A DNA stretch of 64,000 nt from Coleofasciculus sp937127375 (GCA_040218875.1 JAVJQP010000153.1); one strand, 5' to 3'; counted from the first letter of the stretch, positions 9,191 to 18,314 are shown. Notes: a model not told the origin generated them from the sequence alone. Program-made: numbers and translations.

Positions 9191-10207
9191 TTATTCTTCG
9201 GTTTCTAGTGATTTTAAGTATAAGGGAGATGAGGTGGAGGAGTTGCCGTCTGGAGAGGATTCTGGAATAGTATTATCCCAAAATCCTGTTCCGCCAAGAC
9301 TGGCAGATACCACGCCAGCAACAATGCCAACTACCCCTAAAATCCCAACAACCATCGCCCAACGGGGTTTTTTGCCTAATCCAGAAATCACACCATCTCG
9401 CTGTAGTCCCAACAATTTTAACCAATCCAGCACCGACTTGGGACGTGCTTCTGGTTCGAGTTTCATTCCCGCCAAAATCGCTTTATTGACGCGCTTAGAA
9501 ATTTGAGGATTAATCTGTTTTGGGGGAATTAAATCCGCCTTACCCTTTTGGCGATCGCTAGAGGTGGCGGGTAGCTTCCCGGTTAAGAGTACATACAGCG
9601 TTGCAGCCAGAGAATAGACATCCGTAAAGGTTCCGCGCGATCGCGTCTTCGACTTGAGTTCAATCGGGGCAAAAACTTCATCTTGCCATCCCAAGGTTAA
9701 GGGATACTCAAATTTCCCGCCTAGGTCAAAATCAATCAGTACCGCCTGATATTGACCCGCCCTCACCATAATATTGGCAGGTTTTACATTCTGATGTAGC
9801 AATCCCCGCTGATGGGTGGCGATCAGCGCTTCCCCCATCTGCTGGATATAACTCAACGCTTCCTTTTCGGGTAACACTCGTTGAGACAGGTTCCCTAGAC
9901 TCTTTCCCCGAATGAACTCCATCGCCAGACAAAAAAACTGTCCTTCAACGAATGTCTTGTACACCTTGACGACATGAGGATGCCGACAGCCTTCTAGCCG
10001 CCGCGCCTCATTGACAAACTTACATTTGAGACTTTCCCGACGTAAAGGAGTCAGCTTTTTGAGTCGATCCTCATTCAGCGTTTTGATCACCAGTTCGTTT
10101 CCTTGTGCGTCTGTCGCTAGGTAGGTAATACTGAAACCCGCCTTGCCTAATGTTTTCTCAATGGTGTATTGACCATTGTGTAGTTTCTGCCCTATTGTCC
10201 ACGCCAT
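9191..10207 (-). CDS. Membrane-anchored Ser/Thr protein kinase homologue, possible pseudokinase
   Basis: A 338-residue Hanks-type kinase fold. It has a Gly-rich loop GKAGFSITYL (21-30), Lys42 in VIKTL and Glu67 in the alpha-C helix. The catalytic loop reads HQNVKPANI (138-146) where HRD is usual, so the catalytic Asp is replaced by Asn140. The metal-binding loop is DFD (159-161) in place of DFG, with its Asp kept. A membrane segment (about 284-306) and a short outer tail end the protein, putting the kinase domain in the cytoplasm. It may have lost phosphotransfer and act as a scaffold, or work by an atypical route. It converges on the histidine kinase gene to its left and lies next to another on its right. 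Confidence 0.88.
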   Translation of the reverse strand: MAWTIGQKLHNGQYTIEKTLGKAGFSITYLATDAQGNELVIKTLNEDRLKKLTPLRRESLKCKFVNEARRLEGCRHPHVVKVYKTFVEGQFFCLAMEFIRGKSLGNLSQRVLPEKEALSYIQQMGEALIATHQRGLLHQNVKPANIMVRAGQYQAVLIDFDLGGKFEYPLTLGWQDEVFAPIELKSKTRSRGTFTDVYSLAATLYVLLTGKLPATSSDRQKGKADLIPPKQINPQISKRVNKAILAGMKLEPEARPKSVLDWLKLLGLQRDGVISGLGKKPRWAMVVGILGVVGIVAGVVSASLGGTGFWDNTIPESSPDGNSSTSSPLYLKSLETEE

Positions 10208-10248
10208 CGCCTGTGCATTTAAACCCTTTGTTCCTATTTTGGCAGATT

Positions 10249-10535
10249 TATTATTCGTTATTTGTCATTCGTCTTATGTCATTCGTCTTATGTCATACTC
10301 GCTTCGCCAGAAGCAAGCTACGTAAAGTCGGGGCGGGTGTAGGGTGCGTTAGCGTTCGCGCAGCGTTCCCGTTCGCGCAGCGTTCCCGAAGGGTAGGGTA
10401 GCGTAACGCACCATTTCCAACGATAGTAGTCAAACCCGCCCCTACACAATTTCCCTCATCTCCCCCATCTCCCTCATCTCCCTCATCTCCCCCTGCTCCC
10501 CCCGCTCCCCCTGCTCCCCCTGCTTCCATCTCCCC
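10249..10535. repeat. Composite repeat cassette
   Basis: Modules in order: heptamer-like repeats (TTTGTCATTCGTC) at 10250-10300; a TACTCGCTT..AGAAGCAAGCTACGT hairpin at 10302-10322; a palindromic-ended element at 10328-10446; and a C-rich CTCCCC minisatellite at 10450-10530. The same order recurs at 20190-20455. Inside the palindromic element lies a nested inverted repeat (GGTGCGTTAGCG/AGCGTAACGCACC) and a 17-base unit, GTTCGCGCAGCGTTCCC, present twice in tandem (10354-10387). Confidence 0.8.
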
Positions 10536-10540
10536 CATCC

Positions 10541-12001
10541 CTACTGCACCAAGGGAATCGCCACGATAAACTGGGTTCCCTTTCCCTCCTGGCAAATACA
10601 GCGGATTTGACCCTGATGCTTGTCCACGACGATATTATGGGCGATGGATAACCCTAACCCTGTCCCTTTGCCCGTGGGTTTGGTTGTAAAGAAGGGATCA
10701 AATAATTGCTCCTGAGTCGCTTTTGGCATTCCGGGTCCATTATCAGCAATGGTAATCACCACCCACTGCGTCTGAGAAGCGCGATCGCACTCTAACACCA
10801 TCCCCGGCTTCTGCCAATCCTCTCCGCTTTTTACCGCAGTGGAAATTGTAATGTGTCGCGGTTCTGGCTGATTTTCAAAGGCGTCAATCGCATTGGCGAT
10901 CAGATTCATAAACACTTGATTAAGCTGACTGCCATAACACATTACAGGTGGCAATTCCCCATACTGTTTAATCACCTCAATTTCCGGGCGTTCCGCTTTG
11001 GCTTTGAGGCGATTGTGCAGAATCAATAAGGTACTTTCTAACCCTTGATGAATATCAACTCGTTGCATCTGTTGCTCATCCAGCCGTGAGAAGTTTCGCA
11101 AAGACAACACAATGTCTCGAATCCGGTTGGCTCCGACTTGCATCGATGACACCATTTTCGGTAAATCTTCAACAATAAACTCGATATCTTCTTCCTCAAC
11201 AACCGCTTGAATTTCCGGTATCTCCATTGGGCAATGTTTCTGATAAAGCGCCAACACTTGTAACAAAGTGTTCACATCCTCGCGAGTATGCACCAGATTT
11301 CCGTAAATAAAATTGACCGGATTATTAATTTCGTGAGCAATTCCAGCCAGCAGTTGACCCACACTGGACATCTTTTCGCTTTGAATCAGTTGACTTTGGG
11401 TGAGTTTAAGCTTCTCCAATGCCTCTTCGAGTTGTTGAGCCTGTTGTCGCGCCTTCAGTTCCGATTGTTGCAAGGCTTCCTCGACTTGCTTACGCTCGGT
11501 GATATCAAAGCGAATGGCTAAATATTGGTAGATTTCTCCCTGTTCATTTAAAAAAGGAACAACAGTAGTATCCACCCAATAATAGGTTCCGTCTTTAGCT
11601 TTATTTTTGATTTCGCCTTTCCAGACTTTGCCCGATGCGATCGTCGTCCAGAATTCTTTAAAAAATGCTGGCGGATGATGACCCGATTTGATCAAGCGAT
11701 GGGTTTTGCCAATTAACTCTTCTCGACGATATTGTGATAGTTCGCAAAATTTATCATTGACATAGCGAATCACACCCTGTTTATCGGTAAGTGCCACAAT
11801 TGCGGCTCGATCTAAGGCAAATTCTAAATCTGATAATTCTTTAAGTGTTCGCTCCAAATTCCTATTCACAAAGCTTTGTTGTCCAATCCCTAGAGTCGCT
11901 AAACTTTCTATGCCTACAGCGTCTTTGAATCCTGTATTCATTCGTCCCTTGGTTTGACAATTATAAGAACTCTCTTGCTGATGAAGCTTTTTTGCTGTCA
12001 T
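10541..12001 (-). CDS. PAS-domain histidine kinase
   Basis: A 486-residue soluble kinase. One PAS domain (about 55-172, ending FDITERKQ) joins a coiled coil rich in Gln and Glu (172-210). HisKA carries H223 in GIAHEINNP. The ATPase has an N box LIANAIDAF, G1 ADNGPGM, an F box FDPFFTTK and G2 GTGLGLS. Its catalytic half closely resembles that of the 825-aa kinase, so the two are paralogues with different input domains. No receiver is attached and no response regulator is adjacent, so its partner is unknown. Downstream lies repeat cassette DNA; upstream is a 520-base spacer shared with the divergent petJ. Confidence 0.92.
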   Translation of the reverse strand: MTAKKLHQQESSYNCQTKGRMNTGFKDAVGIESLATLGIGQQSFVNRNLERTLKELSDLEFALDRAAIVALTDKQGVIRYVNDKFCELSQYRREELIGKTHRLIKSGHHPPAFFKEFWTTIASGKVWKGEIKNKAKDGTYYWVDTTVVPFLNEQGEIYQYLAIRFDITERKQVEEALQQSELKARQQAQQLEEALEKLKLTQSQLIQSEKMSSVGQLLAGIAHEINNPVNFIYGNLVHTREDVNTLLQVLALYQKHCPMEIPEIQAVVEEEDIEFIVEDLPKMVSSMQVGANRIRDIVLSLRNFSRLDEQQMQRVDIHQGLESTLLILHNRLKAKAERPEIEVIKQYGELPPVMCYGSQLNQVFMNLIANAIDAFENQPEPRHITISTAVKSGEDWQKPGMVLECDRASQTQWVVITIADNGPGMPKATQEQLFDPFFTTKPTGKGTGLGLSIAHNIVVDKHQGQIRCICQEGKGTQFIVAIPLVQ

Positions 12002-12524
12002 TTTAGGTTTCCCTTTACTTAACTAAATATATTTAGATTCACGGATTAACCACCGCTTTGAGGATATTTTATGTGTTTTTTAATCAGTAAGATGTGATTT
12101 ACTTCACCAATTGGCGGTATTTATCGTAAAAAAAATCGAGAAAATTTGAGTTTTGTATCAAATAGTATGAGATTTATTACAAACCGTTTTCAAACTTAAT
12201 CTTTCCTTGAAAGTTAATCAATGTTCCGGATTGCTGATTCATCGTTCAAGCTCTAATTTAATTTTTTCTCCCCCAGCTCCCAGACGTAGCATGCTACGTC
12301 TCTACATCCTCCCCCAGCTCCCTGCTCCCGGCGTCTCGGCTATTTGACTTGGCACGAAACTCTGGATTAGGCGCGTATCCTGGTAAAATTTGTAGAAAGG
12401 CAGACACTATTGCATCATGCCTATAGCATCGGATTGATGAATTAGGTCAATTCTGTCCCACATTGCTGCAATTCATAATTGAGCAATAATACTTACTGTC
12501 TGTTTTGAGAAGAGGAGAACTACT
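12002..12524. other. Divergent spacer between kinase and petJ
   Basis: No coding capacity is supported. It contains an AT-rich stretch next to the kinase start, a C-rich CCCCCAGCTCC tract near 12270-12330 and a partial 28-base-family palindrome at 12282-12304. Promoters for both divergent genes must lie here. petJ is copper-regulated in several cyanobacteria, but I see no element I can assign to that. Confidence 0.6.
12282..12304. repeat. Partial palindrome, GTAGAGACG family
   Basis: AGACGTAGC with its complementary right half, ending in TCTCTAC and lacking the first bases of the left arm. It is embedded in a CCCCCAGCTCC tract; the same combination recurs at 33838-33877. Confidence 0.8.
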
Positions 12525-12857
12525 TTGAAGAAAATTCTGTCCATCATTTTACTCGCCGTCGCTGTGTTTGGTTTGGCATTCAGCCGTCCGGCTCTAGCTG
12601 CTGATACGGTAAAGGGTGCCAAAATCTTTGCTGCCAACTGTGCCGCTTGCCATATAGGGGGCAACAACATTGTTATGGCACAGAAAACCCTGAAAAAGGA
12701 TGCCTTGGAGAAGTATGGCATGGACTCCATCGAGAAGATTGTCTACCAAGCCAAAAATGGCAAAGGGGCTATGCCTGCCTTTATCGGACGCTTAAGCGAT
12801 TCCGACATTGAAGACGTTGCGGCTTATGTGTTAGAGCAAGCTGAAACGGGCTGGTAA
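12525..12857 (+). CDS. petJ: Cytochrome c6 (soluble cytochrome c553)
   Basis: A 110-residue precursor of the lumenal electron carrier that moves electrons from cytochrome b6f to photosystem I, as an alternative to plastocyanin. A signal peptide ends at PALA before AD (cut after about residue 25). The haem motif is CAACH and the axial Met is in GAMPAF; the C-terminal helix DIEDVAAYVLEQA is typical. The start is TTG at 12525, preceded by an AGAGGAG Shine-Dalgarno (about 12511-12517). No in-frame ATG precedes the signal peptide, so the rare start codon looks genuine. It is a single gene with a perfect palindrome 17 bases downstream that may help termination. Confidence 0.96.
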   Translation: MKKILSIILLAVAVFGLAFSRPALAADTVKGAKIFAANCAACHIGGNNIVMAQKTLKKDALEKYGMDSIEKIVYQAKNGKGAMPAFIGRLSDSDIEDVAAYVLEQAETGW

Positions 12858-12874
12858 TTCAGATCCGTCACACT

Positions 12875-12902
12875 GTAGAGACGTAGCATGCTACGTCTCT
12901 AC
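12875..12902. repeat. 28-base perfect palindrome after petJ
   Basis: A member of the GTAGAGACG family with GTAGAGACGTAGCA as the left half. It lies just after the petJ stop codon, and its transcript would form a long stem; there is no T-run. Confidence 0.85.
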
Positions 12903-12934
12903 ATTCTTGTTTGGGGTGGGTTAATTCTTGGGAG

Positions 12935-12997
12935 CAGGGCGGGTTTATTCACATCTGTTGTCAGGAAACATAAGATCATAGTCAAACCTGCCCCTAT
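12935..12997. repeat. Palindromic-ended dispersed element
   Basis: Begins AGGGCGGGTTTA and ends AAACCTGCCCCTAT, with the middle motif CACATCTG and GATCATAGT. It is the same family as elements at 20248-20310, 37418-37481 and 41406-41466. It is followed by TACCAAATCCTGGTTAACTA (13001-13020), a second dispersed motif also seen near 24404 and 40109. Confidence 0.75.
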
Positions 12998-13130
12998 TGA
13001 TACCAAATCCTGGTTAACTACCCCCTTTATGGGTGCTGAATGGGGTGTAGGGTATGGGGAATAGCAGCCAAGCAATCAAGGGGGTGACAAAATCGGGCGT
13101 TCAAGTTTACACCAATGACGCCCCTACCCC

Positions 13131-13601
13131 CTACAAGTCTTCAAAAAACCAATCTTCCTTTAACACATCTTCACTCGATGCGGGAGGAACTTCTGGGAAA
13201 AATTGTATGGGTTTATCCATTAAACGCGCTATGACTTTTTTGGCATCCTGATACGTGTTAGGGAAAATTTCTACTAAGTAAGGTTTTAAACTGGGACTAT
13301 CTGACAATTCATCTCGAATCTGTTGCCGAAATGTAGTGATTTCGGATTTCCACTTATTTTTATTGTATTCTTTTTCTGATTCCCAGTAACGCAGCTTGAG
13401 CAAGTGTTCCCAAAGTCGGGTCAAGAGACTTTTAACCGCTCTTCTATTGTTTTTTCCCATGCTTTCCAATTCATCCAATAAATTTTCCCAATCAACATGG
13501 GTAAATTCTCTGGAGCGGAGTTGTTGTATCGTTGTCTCTAGCCAGAGGTGATAATCTTGATTGTATAAGGTTGAGGTATTTTGCTCTGTTGATGTTTTCA
13601 T
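13131..13601 (-). CDS. DUF29 family protein
   Basis: A 156-residue protein of the DUF29 family, which is abundant and of unknown function in cyanobacteria. Typical features are the N-terminal YNQDYHLWLETT, the central DWENLLDELESMGK and LLTRLWEHLLKLRYW, and the acidic C-terminus. It is predicted mostly helical and soluble. It stands alone between repeat elements, with no partner gene. Family assignment is by recognised conserved segments; a role cannot be proposed. Confidence 0.85.
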   Translation of the reverse strand: MKTSTEQNTSTLYNQDYHLWLETTIQQLRSREFTHVDWENLLDELESMGKNNRRAVKSLLTRLWEHLLKLRYWESEKEYNKNKWKSEITTFRQQIRDELSDSPSLKPYLVEIFPNTYQDAKKVIARLMDKPIQFFPEVPPASSEDVLKEDWFFEDL

Positions 13602-13639
13602 CAGCTTCTGGCAATTATTGGGAAGGGGCGATATTAGTG

Positions 13640-13667
13640 GTAGAGACGTAGCAGGCTACGTCTCTAC
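13640..13667. repeat. Palindrome, GTAGAGACG family
   Basis: Left half GTAGAGACGTAGCA, right half TGCTACGTCTCTAC with one mismatch at the centre (GCAGGC). It lies between the DUF29 gene and the end of the ATP synthase operon. Confidence 0.82.
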
Positions 13668-13732
13668 ATAAATATTAAACTATAGGTGCTGGGCGCGGGC
13701 GCTTTCGCATTGCGCCCCTACCTCCCCTACGG

Positions 13733-14683
13733 CTAACCACCAAGAGCGCTGGCACCGCCAACGACTTCCAGAATTTCTTGAGTAATGGAAGCTTGTCGCG
13801 CTTTGTTGTACGACAGGCTGAGCGTGCCAATCAATTCAGTCGCATTATCGCTGGCGTTGTTCATCGCCGTCATCCGGGCAGCTAATTCGCTAGCGGCTGA
13901 CTCTTGTAATGCCCGCAATAACTGGTTATTCAAATACAACGGCAGTAAGGCATCCAGAATTTGGACTGGATCTTGTTCAAAGATCATGTCACGGGGTAAG
14001 GGGCGGTTTTCTGTAGTCACTTTTTCCCGTTCCACCTCAAAGTCACCGCCGCGAGTGGTGAGGCGGAAGATTTCATCATCTTGTGCCTCTAATCCTTGAG
14101 CGGTTAAAGGCAACAAGGTTTGTACCACGGGGCGAGAACTAATTAAGGAGACAAACTTGGTATAAACCAGTTCAACCCGATCCACGGTGTCTGATAGGAA
14201 CAACGAGAGCAATTCATCGGCAATCATTGAGGCTTCGGTGGAGGTGGGGATTTGTTCTAAGCCTGTGTATTTGGCGTCAATCGGCTGATCCCGGCGCTCA
14301 AAGTATTGAATGGCTTTGCGCCCGATTAAGACATATTTGTAGTCGATGCCTTCTTTCTGGAGTTCCTTGGCGCGGTTTTCGGCACGGCGGATCACGTTGT
14401 TATTGTAACCACCACACAAACCGCGATCGCCGGACACGACGAGTAAGCCAACAGACTTGACGTCCCGTTGTTTGAGCAAAGGCAAATCAGCTTCTTCAAA
14501 CCGGAGACGATTCTGCAACCCGTAGAGGACTTGCGCCAAGCGATCGGCAAAGGGACGAGTGGATGTCACCTGTTCTTGGGCGCGACGCACTTTCGCCGCT
14601 GCCACCAGACGCATCGCTTCGGTAATTTTCTGAGTATTTTTGACGGATTTTATGCGATCGCGAATCGCTTTTAAATTAGGCAT
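13733..14683 (-). CDS. atpG: ATP synthase gamma subunit
   Basis: The 316-residue central stalk subunit of the thylakoid F1 sector (atpC in cyanobacterial naming). The N-terminus MPNLKAIRDRIKSVKNTQKI and the C-terminal helix NKARQASITQEILEVVGGA are the two halves of the rotor coiled coil. The extra regulatory segment typical of cyanobacterial and plastid gamma is present (about 190-235). The start is placed at ATG 14683; the frame stays open upstream to 14722, but that part reads through repeat-like ATGAACC sequence. It is the last gene of the operon, 74 bases after atpA. Confidence 0.96.
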   Translation of the reverse strand: MPNLKAIRDRIKSVKNTQKITEAMRLVAAAKVRRAQEQVTSTRPFADRLAQVLYGLQNRLRFEEADLPLLKQRDVKSVGLLVVSGDRGLCGGYNNNVIRRAENRAKELQKEGIDYKYVLIGRKAIQYFERRDQPIDAKYTGLEQIPTSTEASMIADELLSLFLSDTVDRVELVYTKFVSLISSRPVVQTLLPLTAQGLEAQDDEIFRLTTRGGDFEVEREKVTTENRPLPRDMIFEQDPVQILDALLPLYLNNQLLRALQESAASELAARMTAMNNASDNATELIGTLSLSYNKARQASITQEILEVVGGASALGG

Positions 14684-14757
14684 AGTTTGTTTATTGTTAA
14701 CTGTTGATTGTCCATGGTTCATGGCGTATTACCGATGAACCATGAACGATGAACGCA

Positions 14758-16275
14758 TTACGCAGAGACTAAGAAAGTCTGCTTGTACTCAGCTATGGCT
14801 TCCTTCAGGACTTTTTCGGCGTCTTCGGTGATAACTTTCTTATCCTTGATAATTTCACCAAACTGGGGCTTGCTGGTCTTCAAGTAATCCCGCAGTCCAT
14901 TCGCAAACGTGCTAACTTTCTCCACGTCAATGTCATCTAAGTAGCCATTGAGACCTGCGTAAACGATCGCGACTTGCTCATACACGGCTAAGGGTGAGTA
15001 TTGGGCTTGCTTGAGCAGTTCCCGTAACCGTGCGCCCCGTGATAATTGGTCTTGGGTGGTTTTGTCTAAGTCTGAAGCAAACTGAGCGAAGGCTTGCAGG
15101 TCATCAAACTGTGCCAAATCCAGTTTGAGTTTACCAGCTACCTTTTTAATGGCTTTGGTTTGGGCGGCAGAACCCACTCGTGATACAGAAATACCAGGGT
15201 TAATCGCCGGACGTAGACCGGAGTTAAATAAGTCAGCCGACAAGAATATCTGACCGTCAGTGATCGAAATCACGTTGGTGGGAATATAGGCGGATACGTC
15301 ACCGGCTTGGGTTTCAATAATTGGCAGCGCGGTCATACTGCCCCCACCTAAGTCGTCATTCAACTTAGCTGCCCGTTCTAACAAGCGGGAGTGGAGATAG
15401 AATACATCCCCAGGATAGGCTTCCCGACCCGGTGGACGACGCAGCAGCAGGGACATCTGGCGATAGGCTTGGGCTTGCTTGGATAGGTCATCGTAGATAA
15501 CCAGGGTCGCTTTGCCCTTATACATAAAGTATTCGGCAATAGAGGCTCCGGTATAGGGTGCCAGATATTGCAGGGTGGCGGGGTCACTGGCGTTAGCGGC
15601 AACGACAACGGTGTAATCTAATGCCCCTCTCTCTTCCAGGGCATCGACAACCTGAGCCACGGTGGATGACTTTTGACCCACGGCGACGTACACACAGATA
15701 ACGTCTTCTTCTTTCTGGTTGAGAATCGTATCGATCGCGATCGCGGTTTTTCCGGTTTGGCGATCGCCAATAATTAACTCCCGTTGTCCCCGTCCAATGG
15801 GAATCATGGCGTCAATGGCGGTAATCCCTGTTTGCAGGGGTTCATACACGGAACGCCGTGCAATAATACCCGGTGCCGAGGATTCAATTAGACGAGATTC
15901 TCCGCTTTGAATCTCTCCCTTGCCATCAATCGGTCGTGCTAAGGCATCGACGACACGACCAATTAGTGCTTCACCCACGGGAACCTGAGCGATTTTCCCG
16001 GTTGCGGTTACAGAACTCCCTTCCTGGATGTCGCGCCCTTCACCCATAAGTACGGCACCGACATTATCTTCTTCCAAGTTCAGGGCAATCCCAACTGTAC
16101 CATCTTCAAACTCGACCAGTTCCCCAGCCATGCACTGGTCTAAACCATAGACCCGGGCAATGCCGTCACCGACTTGCAGGACGGTACCCACGTTAGAGAC
16201 TTTGACCTCTTGGTCGTATTGTTCGATTTGCTGACGAATAATGCTGCTAATTTCGTCGGGTCTAATGCTTACCAT
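14758..16275 (-). CDS. atpA: ATP synthase alpha subunit
   Basis: The 505-residue non-catalytic nucleotide-binding subunit of F1. It has the P-loop GDRQTGKT (170-177), and the segment SVSRVGSAAQTKA contains the arginine that reaches into the beta active site. Length and ends fit cyanobacterial AtpA. A 133-base gap separates it from the delta gene upstream; this gap holds short tandem repeats yet is inside the operon. Confidence 0.97.
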   Translation of the reverse strand: MVSIRPDEISSIIRQQIEQYDQEVKVSNVGTVLQVGDGIARVYGLDQCMAGELVEFEDGTVGIALNLEEDNVGAVLMGEGRDIQEGSSVTATGKIAQVPVGEALIGRVVDALARPIDGKGEIQSGESRLIESSAPGIIARRSVYEPLQTGITAIDAMIPIGRGQRELIIGDRQTGKTAIAIDTILNQKEEDVICVYVAVGQKSSTVAQVVDALEERGALDYTVVVAANASDPATLQYLAPYTGASIAEYFMYKGKATLVIYDDLSKQAQAYRQMSLLLRRPPGREAYPGDVFYLHSRLLERAAKLNDDLGGGSMTALPIIETQAGDVSAYIPTNVISITDGQIFLSADLFNSGLRPAINPGISVSRVGSAAQTKAIKKVAGKLKLDLAQFDDLQAFAQFASDLDKTTQDQLSRGARLRELLKQAQYSPLAVYEQVAIVYAGLNGYLDDIDVEKVSTFANGLRDYLKTSKPQFGEIIKDKKVITEDAEKVLKEAIAEYKQTFLVSA

Positions 16276-16408
16276 TCAACTAATCCCTCTAATTTTTTGT
16301 CATTTGTCTTTTGTCATTCGTCCTACTCGCTTGCGCCAGAAGCAAGCTACGTCATGTTCAGAAACCATCAACGATGAACCATGAACCATGAACCATGAAC
16401 GATGACCA
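16276..16408. repeat. Short tandem repeats inside the atp operon
   Basis: TTTGTCATTTGTCTTTTGTC-type heptamers at about 16298-16322, an AGAAGCAAGCTACGT hairpin module near 16336-16353, and ATGAACC heptamers at about 16373-16400. ATGAACC/GTTCATGG copies also occur in the next gap (14700-14757). Such heptamer repeats are known from cyanobacteria (STRR type). Confidence 0.75.
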
Positions 16409-16966
16409 TTAAGTCGAGCGACTCAAGCTCACACCAATACGACGCAGTTGTCCGCGCAGACTAGCATCAACCACTTGAGACCCCACTTTAATAATCACAC
16501 CACCGAGTAAATCGGCGTCAACTTGGGTTTCTAGTTCTACATCTTGAGCATTGGTCATGTTGAGAACTTTTTGACGCACCGCCTGCTTTTGGTCGTCATT
16601 GAGTTCAACAGCGGAGACGACTTCAGCTAAAACCGCTTGTTTTAACTCTCGCAAAAGTGCCTGATACTGCTTACATACGTCTGCCAGAAACAGAATACGC
16701 CGCCGATCTACAAGAATCTTTAAAAAATTCACCAGATAGGGGTGAAGTTGCTCACCGCCGATTTGTTGTAAGACAGCTTTTTTGTCCTCGGCTTTGACAA
16801 TCGGATTCCCTAAAAATTGCTGCAATTCCTCTGATTCTTTCAAAGTATCGAGCAACGCGGCAACATCTTCACCGAATTTATCCACGAGGTTATGTTCTTG
16901 AGCCACAGACATCAAAGCCTCTGCATAAGGCTCAACCACCTCAGCACTAAATGAACTTCCTTTCAT
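16409..16966 (-). CDS. atpH: ATP synthase delta subunit
   Basis: A 185-residue peripheral stalk protein (atpD in cyanobacterial naming) that ties the b/b' dimer to the top of F1. It shows the N-terminal six-helix domain with PYAEALMSVAQEH and the conserved C-terminal DADLLGGVIIKVGSQVVDAS. It starts only two bases after the stop of the b gene, suggesting translational coupling. Confidence 0.96.
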   Translation of the reverse strand: MKGSSFSAEVVEPYAEALMSVAQEHNLVDKFGEDVAALLDTLKESEELQQFLGNPIVKAEDKKAVLQQIGGEQLHPYLVNFLKILVDRRRILFLADVCKQYQALLRELKQAVLAEVVSAVELNDDQKQAVRQKVLNMTNAQDVELETQVDADLLGGVIIKVGSQVVDASLRGQLRRIGVSLSRST

Positions 16967-16968
16967 GA

Positions 16969-17499
16969 TTATCTGGCTCCTACTCGCTCGATGCTGCGGT
17001 CAACTAAGGTATGCTGTGCCGATTCGTCTAACTGACTTTTAAGTTGGGACTCGACACGCTCCATCGCTAGGGCGACCACTTGCTGGCGAAGTTGTGCGAT
17101 CGCACGTTCCCGTTCTGAGTTTAAATCCTGAACGGCTGACGCTTTCATCCGTTCCACATCTTTAGCCGATGCAGCCAAAATTGATTCTCTAGCGGCGTTG
17201 GCATTTTCTTCTGCTTTTGCCCGAATCTTTTCGGCTTCCCCTTGCGCTTGTGCCAGCTTTTGCTGGGCATCCGCTAAGGCGGCGGCAGCATCTTTCTGCT
17301 GCTTTTCGGCATCGCCAATGGATTCTTCAATACTGGAACGTCGCTCCGATAGGGTATTCCCTAAAAATGATCGCCCAAAGTAAATCAGTACCCCGATAAT
17401 AATCACCAAATTAATTACATTGGTTTCTAAAATATCGAGGTTGAGACCAAAGCCTCCTTCGGCGGTAGCTAACATTGAAAAACTACCCATAATAGCCAT
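16969..17499 (-). CDS. atpF: ATP synthase b subunit
   Basis: A peripheral stalk subunit of about 176 residues, with one N-terminal membrane span (NVINLVIIIGVLIYFGRSFL) and a long Ala/Glu/Gln-rich helix that pairs with b'. The start is chosen at ATG 17499, five bases after AGG of AGCAGG. Other possibilities are the GTG two codons upstream (17505) and the ATG at 17490, which starts the sequence MGSFSMLATAEGG. Confidence 0.94.
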   Translation of the reverse strand: MAIMGSFSMLATAEGGFGLNLDILETNVINLVIIIGVLIYFGRSFLGNTLSERRSSIEESIGDAEKQQKDAAAALADAQQKLAQAQGEAEKIRAKAEENANAARESILAASAKDVERMKASAVQDLNSERERAIAQLRQQVVALAMERVESQLKSQLDESAQHTLVDRSIERVGAR

Positions 17500-17668
17500 A
17501 TACACCTGCTTGAATTGAGAACTGCTATGCGGCTTTACCGCTAACGCTGGGTAACGTTTAAACGGGCTAGAATTTTTGTCCGGCGTTATTTTTGATCACA
17601 CCACCGACAAAAGACTAGGGGTTAACCTCTCGCTTTCCCCCTGCTTCGCTACCCTGATAAAGCCGACA

Positions 17669-18163
17669 TTACTTAACCAACTCTGGTCCGACAAGTTTTT
17701 CCAGAATCTGACGCGAAAGCGAATCCACTTCTTGTTCTAAGGATGTCATCGCTTCAGCTTTTTGTTGGTCAATTTCTTTTTGGGCTTGCTCTCGTTGTGC
17801 CTGGGCTTCCGCTTGAGCTTGAGCCATTTTTTCAGCCGCTATTTTCTGAGCGTCAGCTTGAGCAGCGGCAATAGTCTCTTGTGACTTGCGACGAGTGTTC
17901 GCTAGTTCTTGCTCATACTGTTTTGCCAGATTCTGAGCTTTTTTTAACCTTTCCTGTGCTTCTAGTCGGTTCTGGCGGATGTAGTCATCCCGTCCATCAA
18001 TGGCTTGGCTAAGCGGCTTATAAAACACCGCATTCAATATCGCCACCAAAATTAAAAATTGCAATGCCATCAGAGGTAGGGTGGCATCAAAATCAAATAA
18101 CCCCCCTTCTGTGGCTGCCTCTTCTGCTGTTTCAACAGCTAGTAAAATTGTCCAATGTATCAT
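17669..18163 (-). CDS. atpF2: ATP synthase b' subunit
   Basis: The 164-residue second, diverged b-type stalk subunit found in photosynthetic organisms (atpG in cyanobacterial naming). MIHWTILLAVETAEEA leads into GGLFDFDATLPLMALQFL and the membrane span ending NAVFYKPL, then a charged coiled coil rich in AQAQ. It is separated from the b gene by a 169-base gap. Confidence 0.95.
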   Translation of the reverse strand: MIHWTILLAVETAEEAATEGGLFDFDATLPLMALQFLILVAILNAVFYKPLSQAIDGRDDYIRQNRLEAQERLKKAQNLAKQYEQELANTRRKSQETIAAAQADAQKIAAEKMAQAQAEAQAQREQAQKEIDQQKAEAMTSLEQEVDSLSRQILEKLVGPELVK

Positions 18164-18314
18164 GATGTTTTGGTAATCCCACAGCGCACAAAATCGTTAG
18201 CTTTTCAGTTGGGATGGGATAGCAATCTTCTATCTTCTATAGGTGTGAGATCTCCATGTCAACAGCATCCAGACCACAGTCATTAGGGTCTGAATGCTCT
18301 TGTGGCATAAAGCG

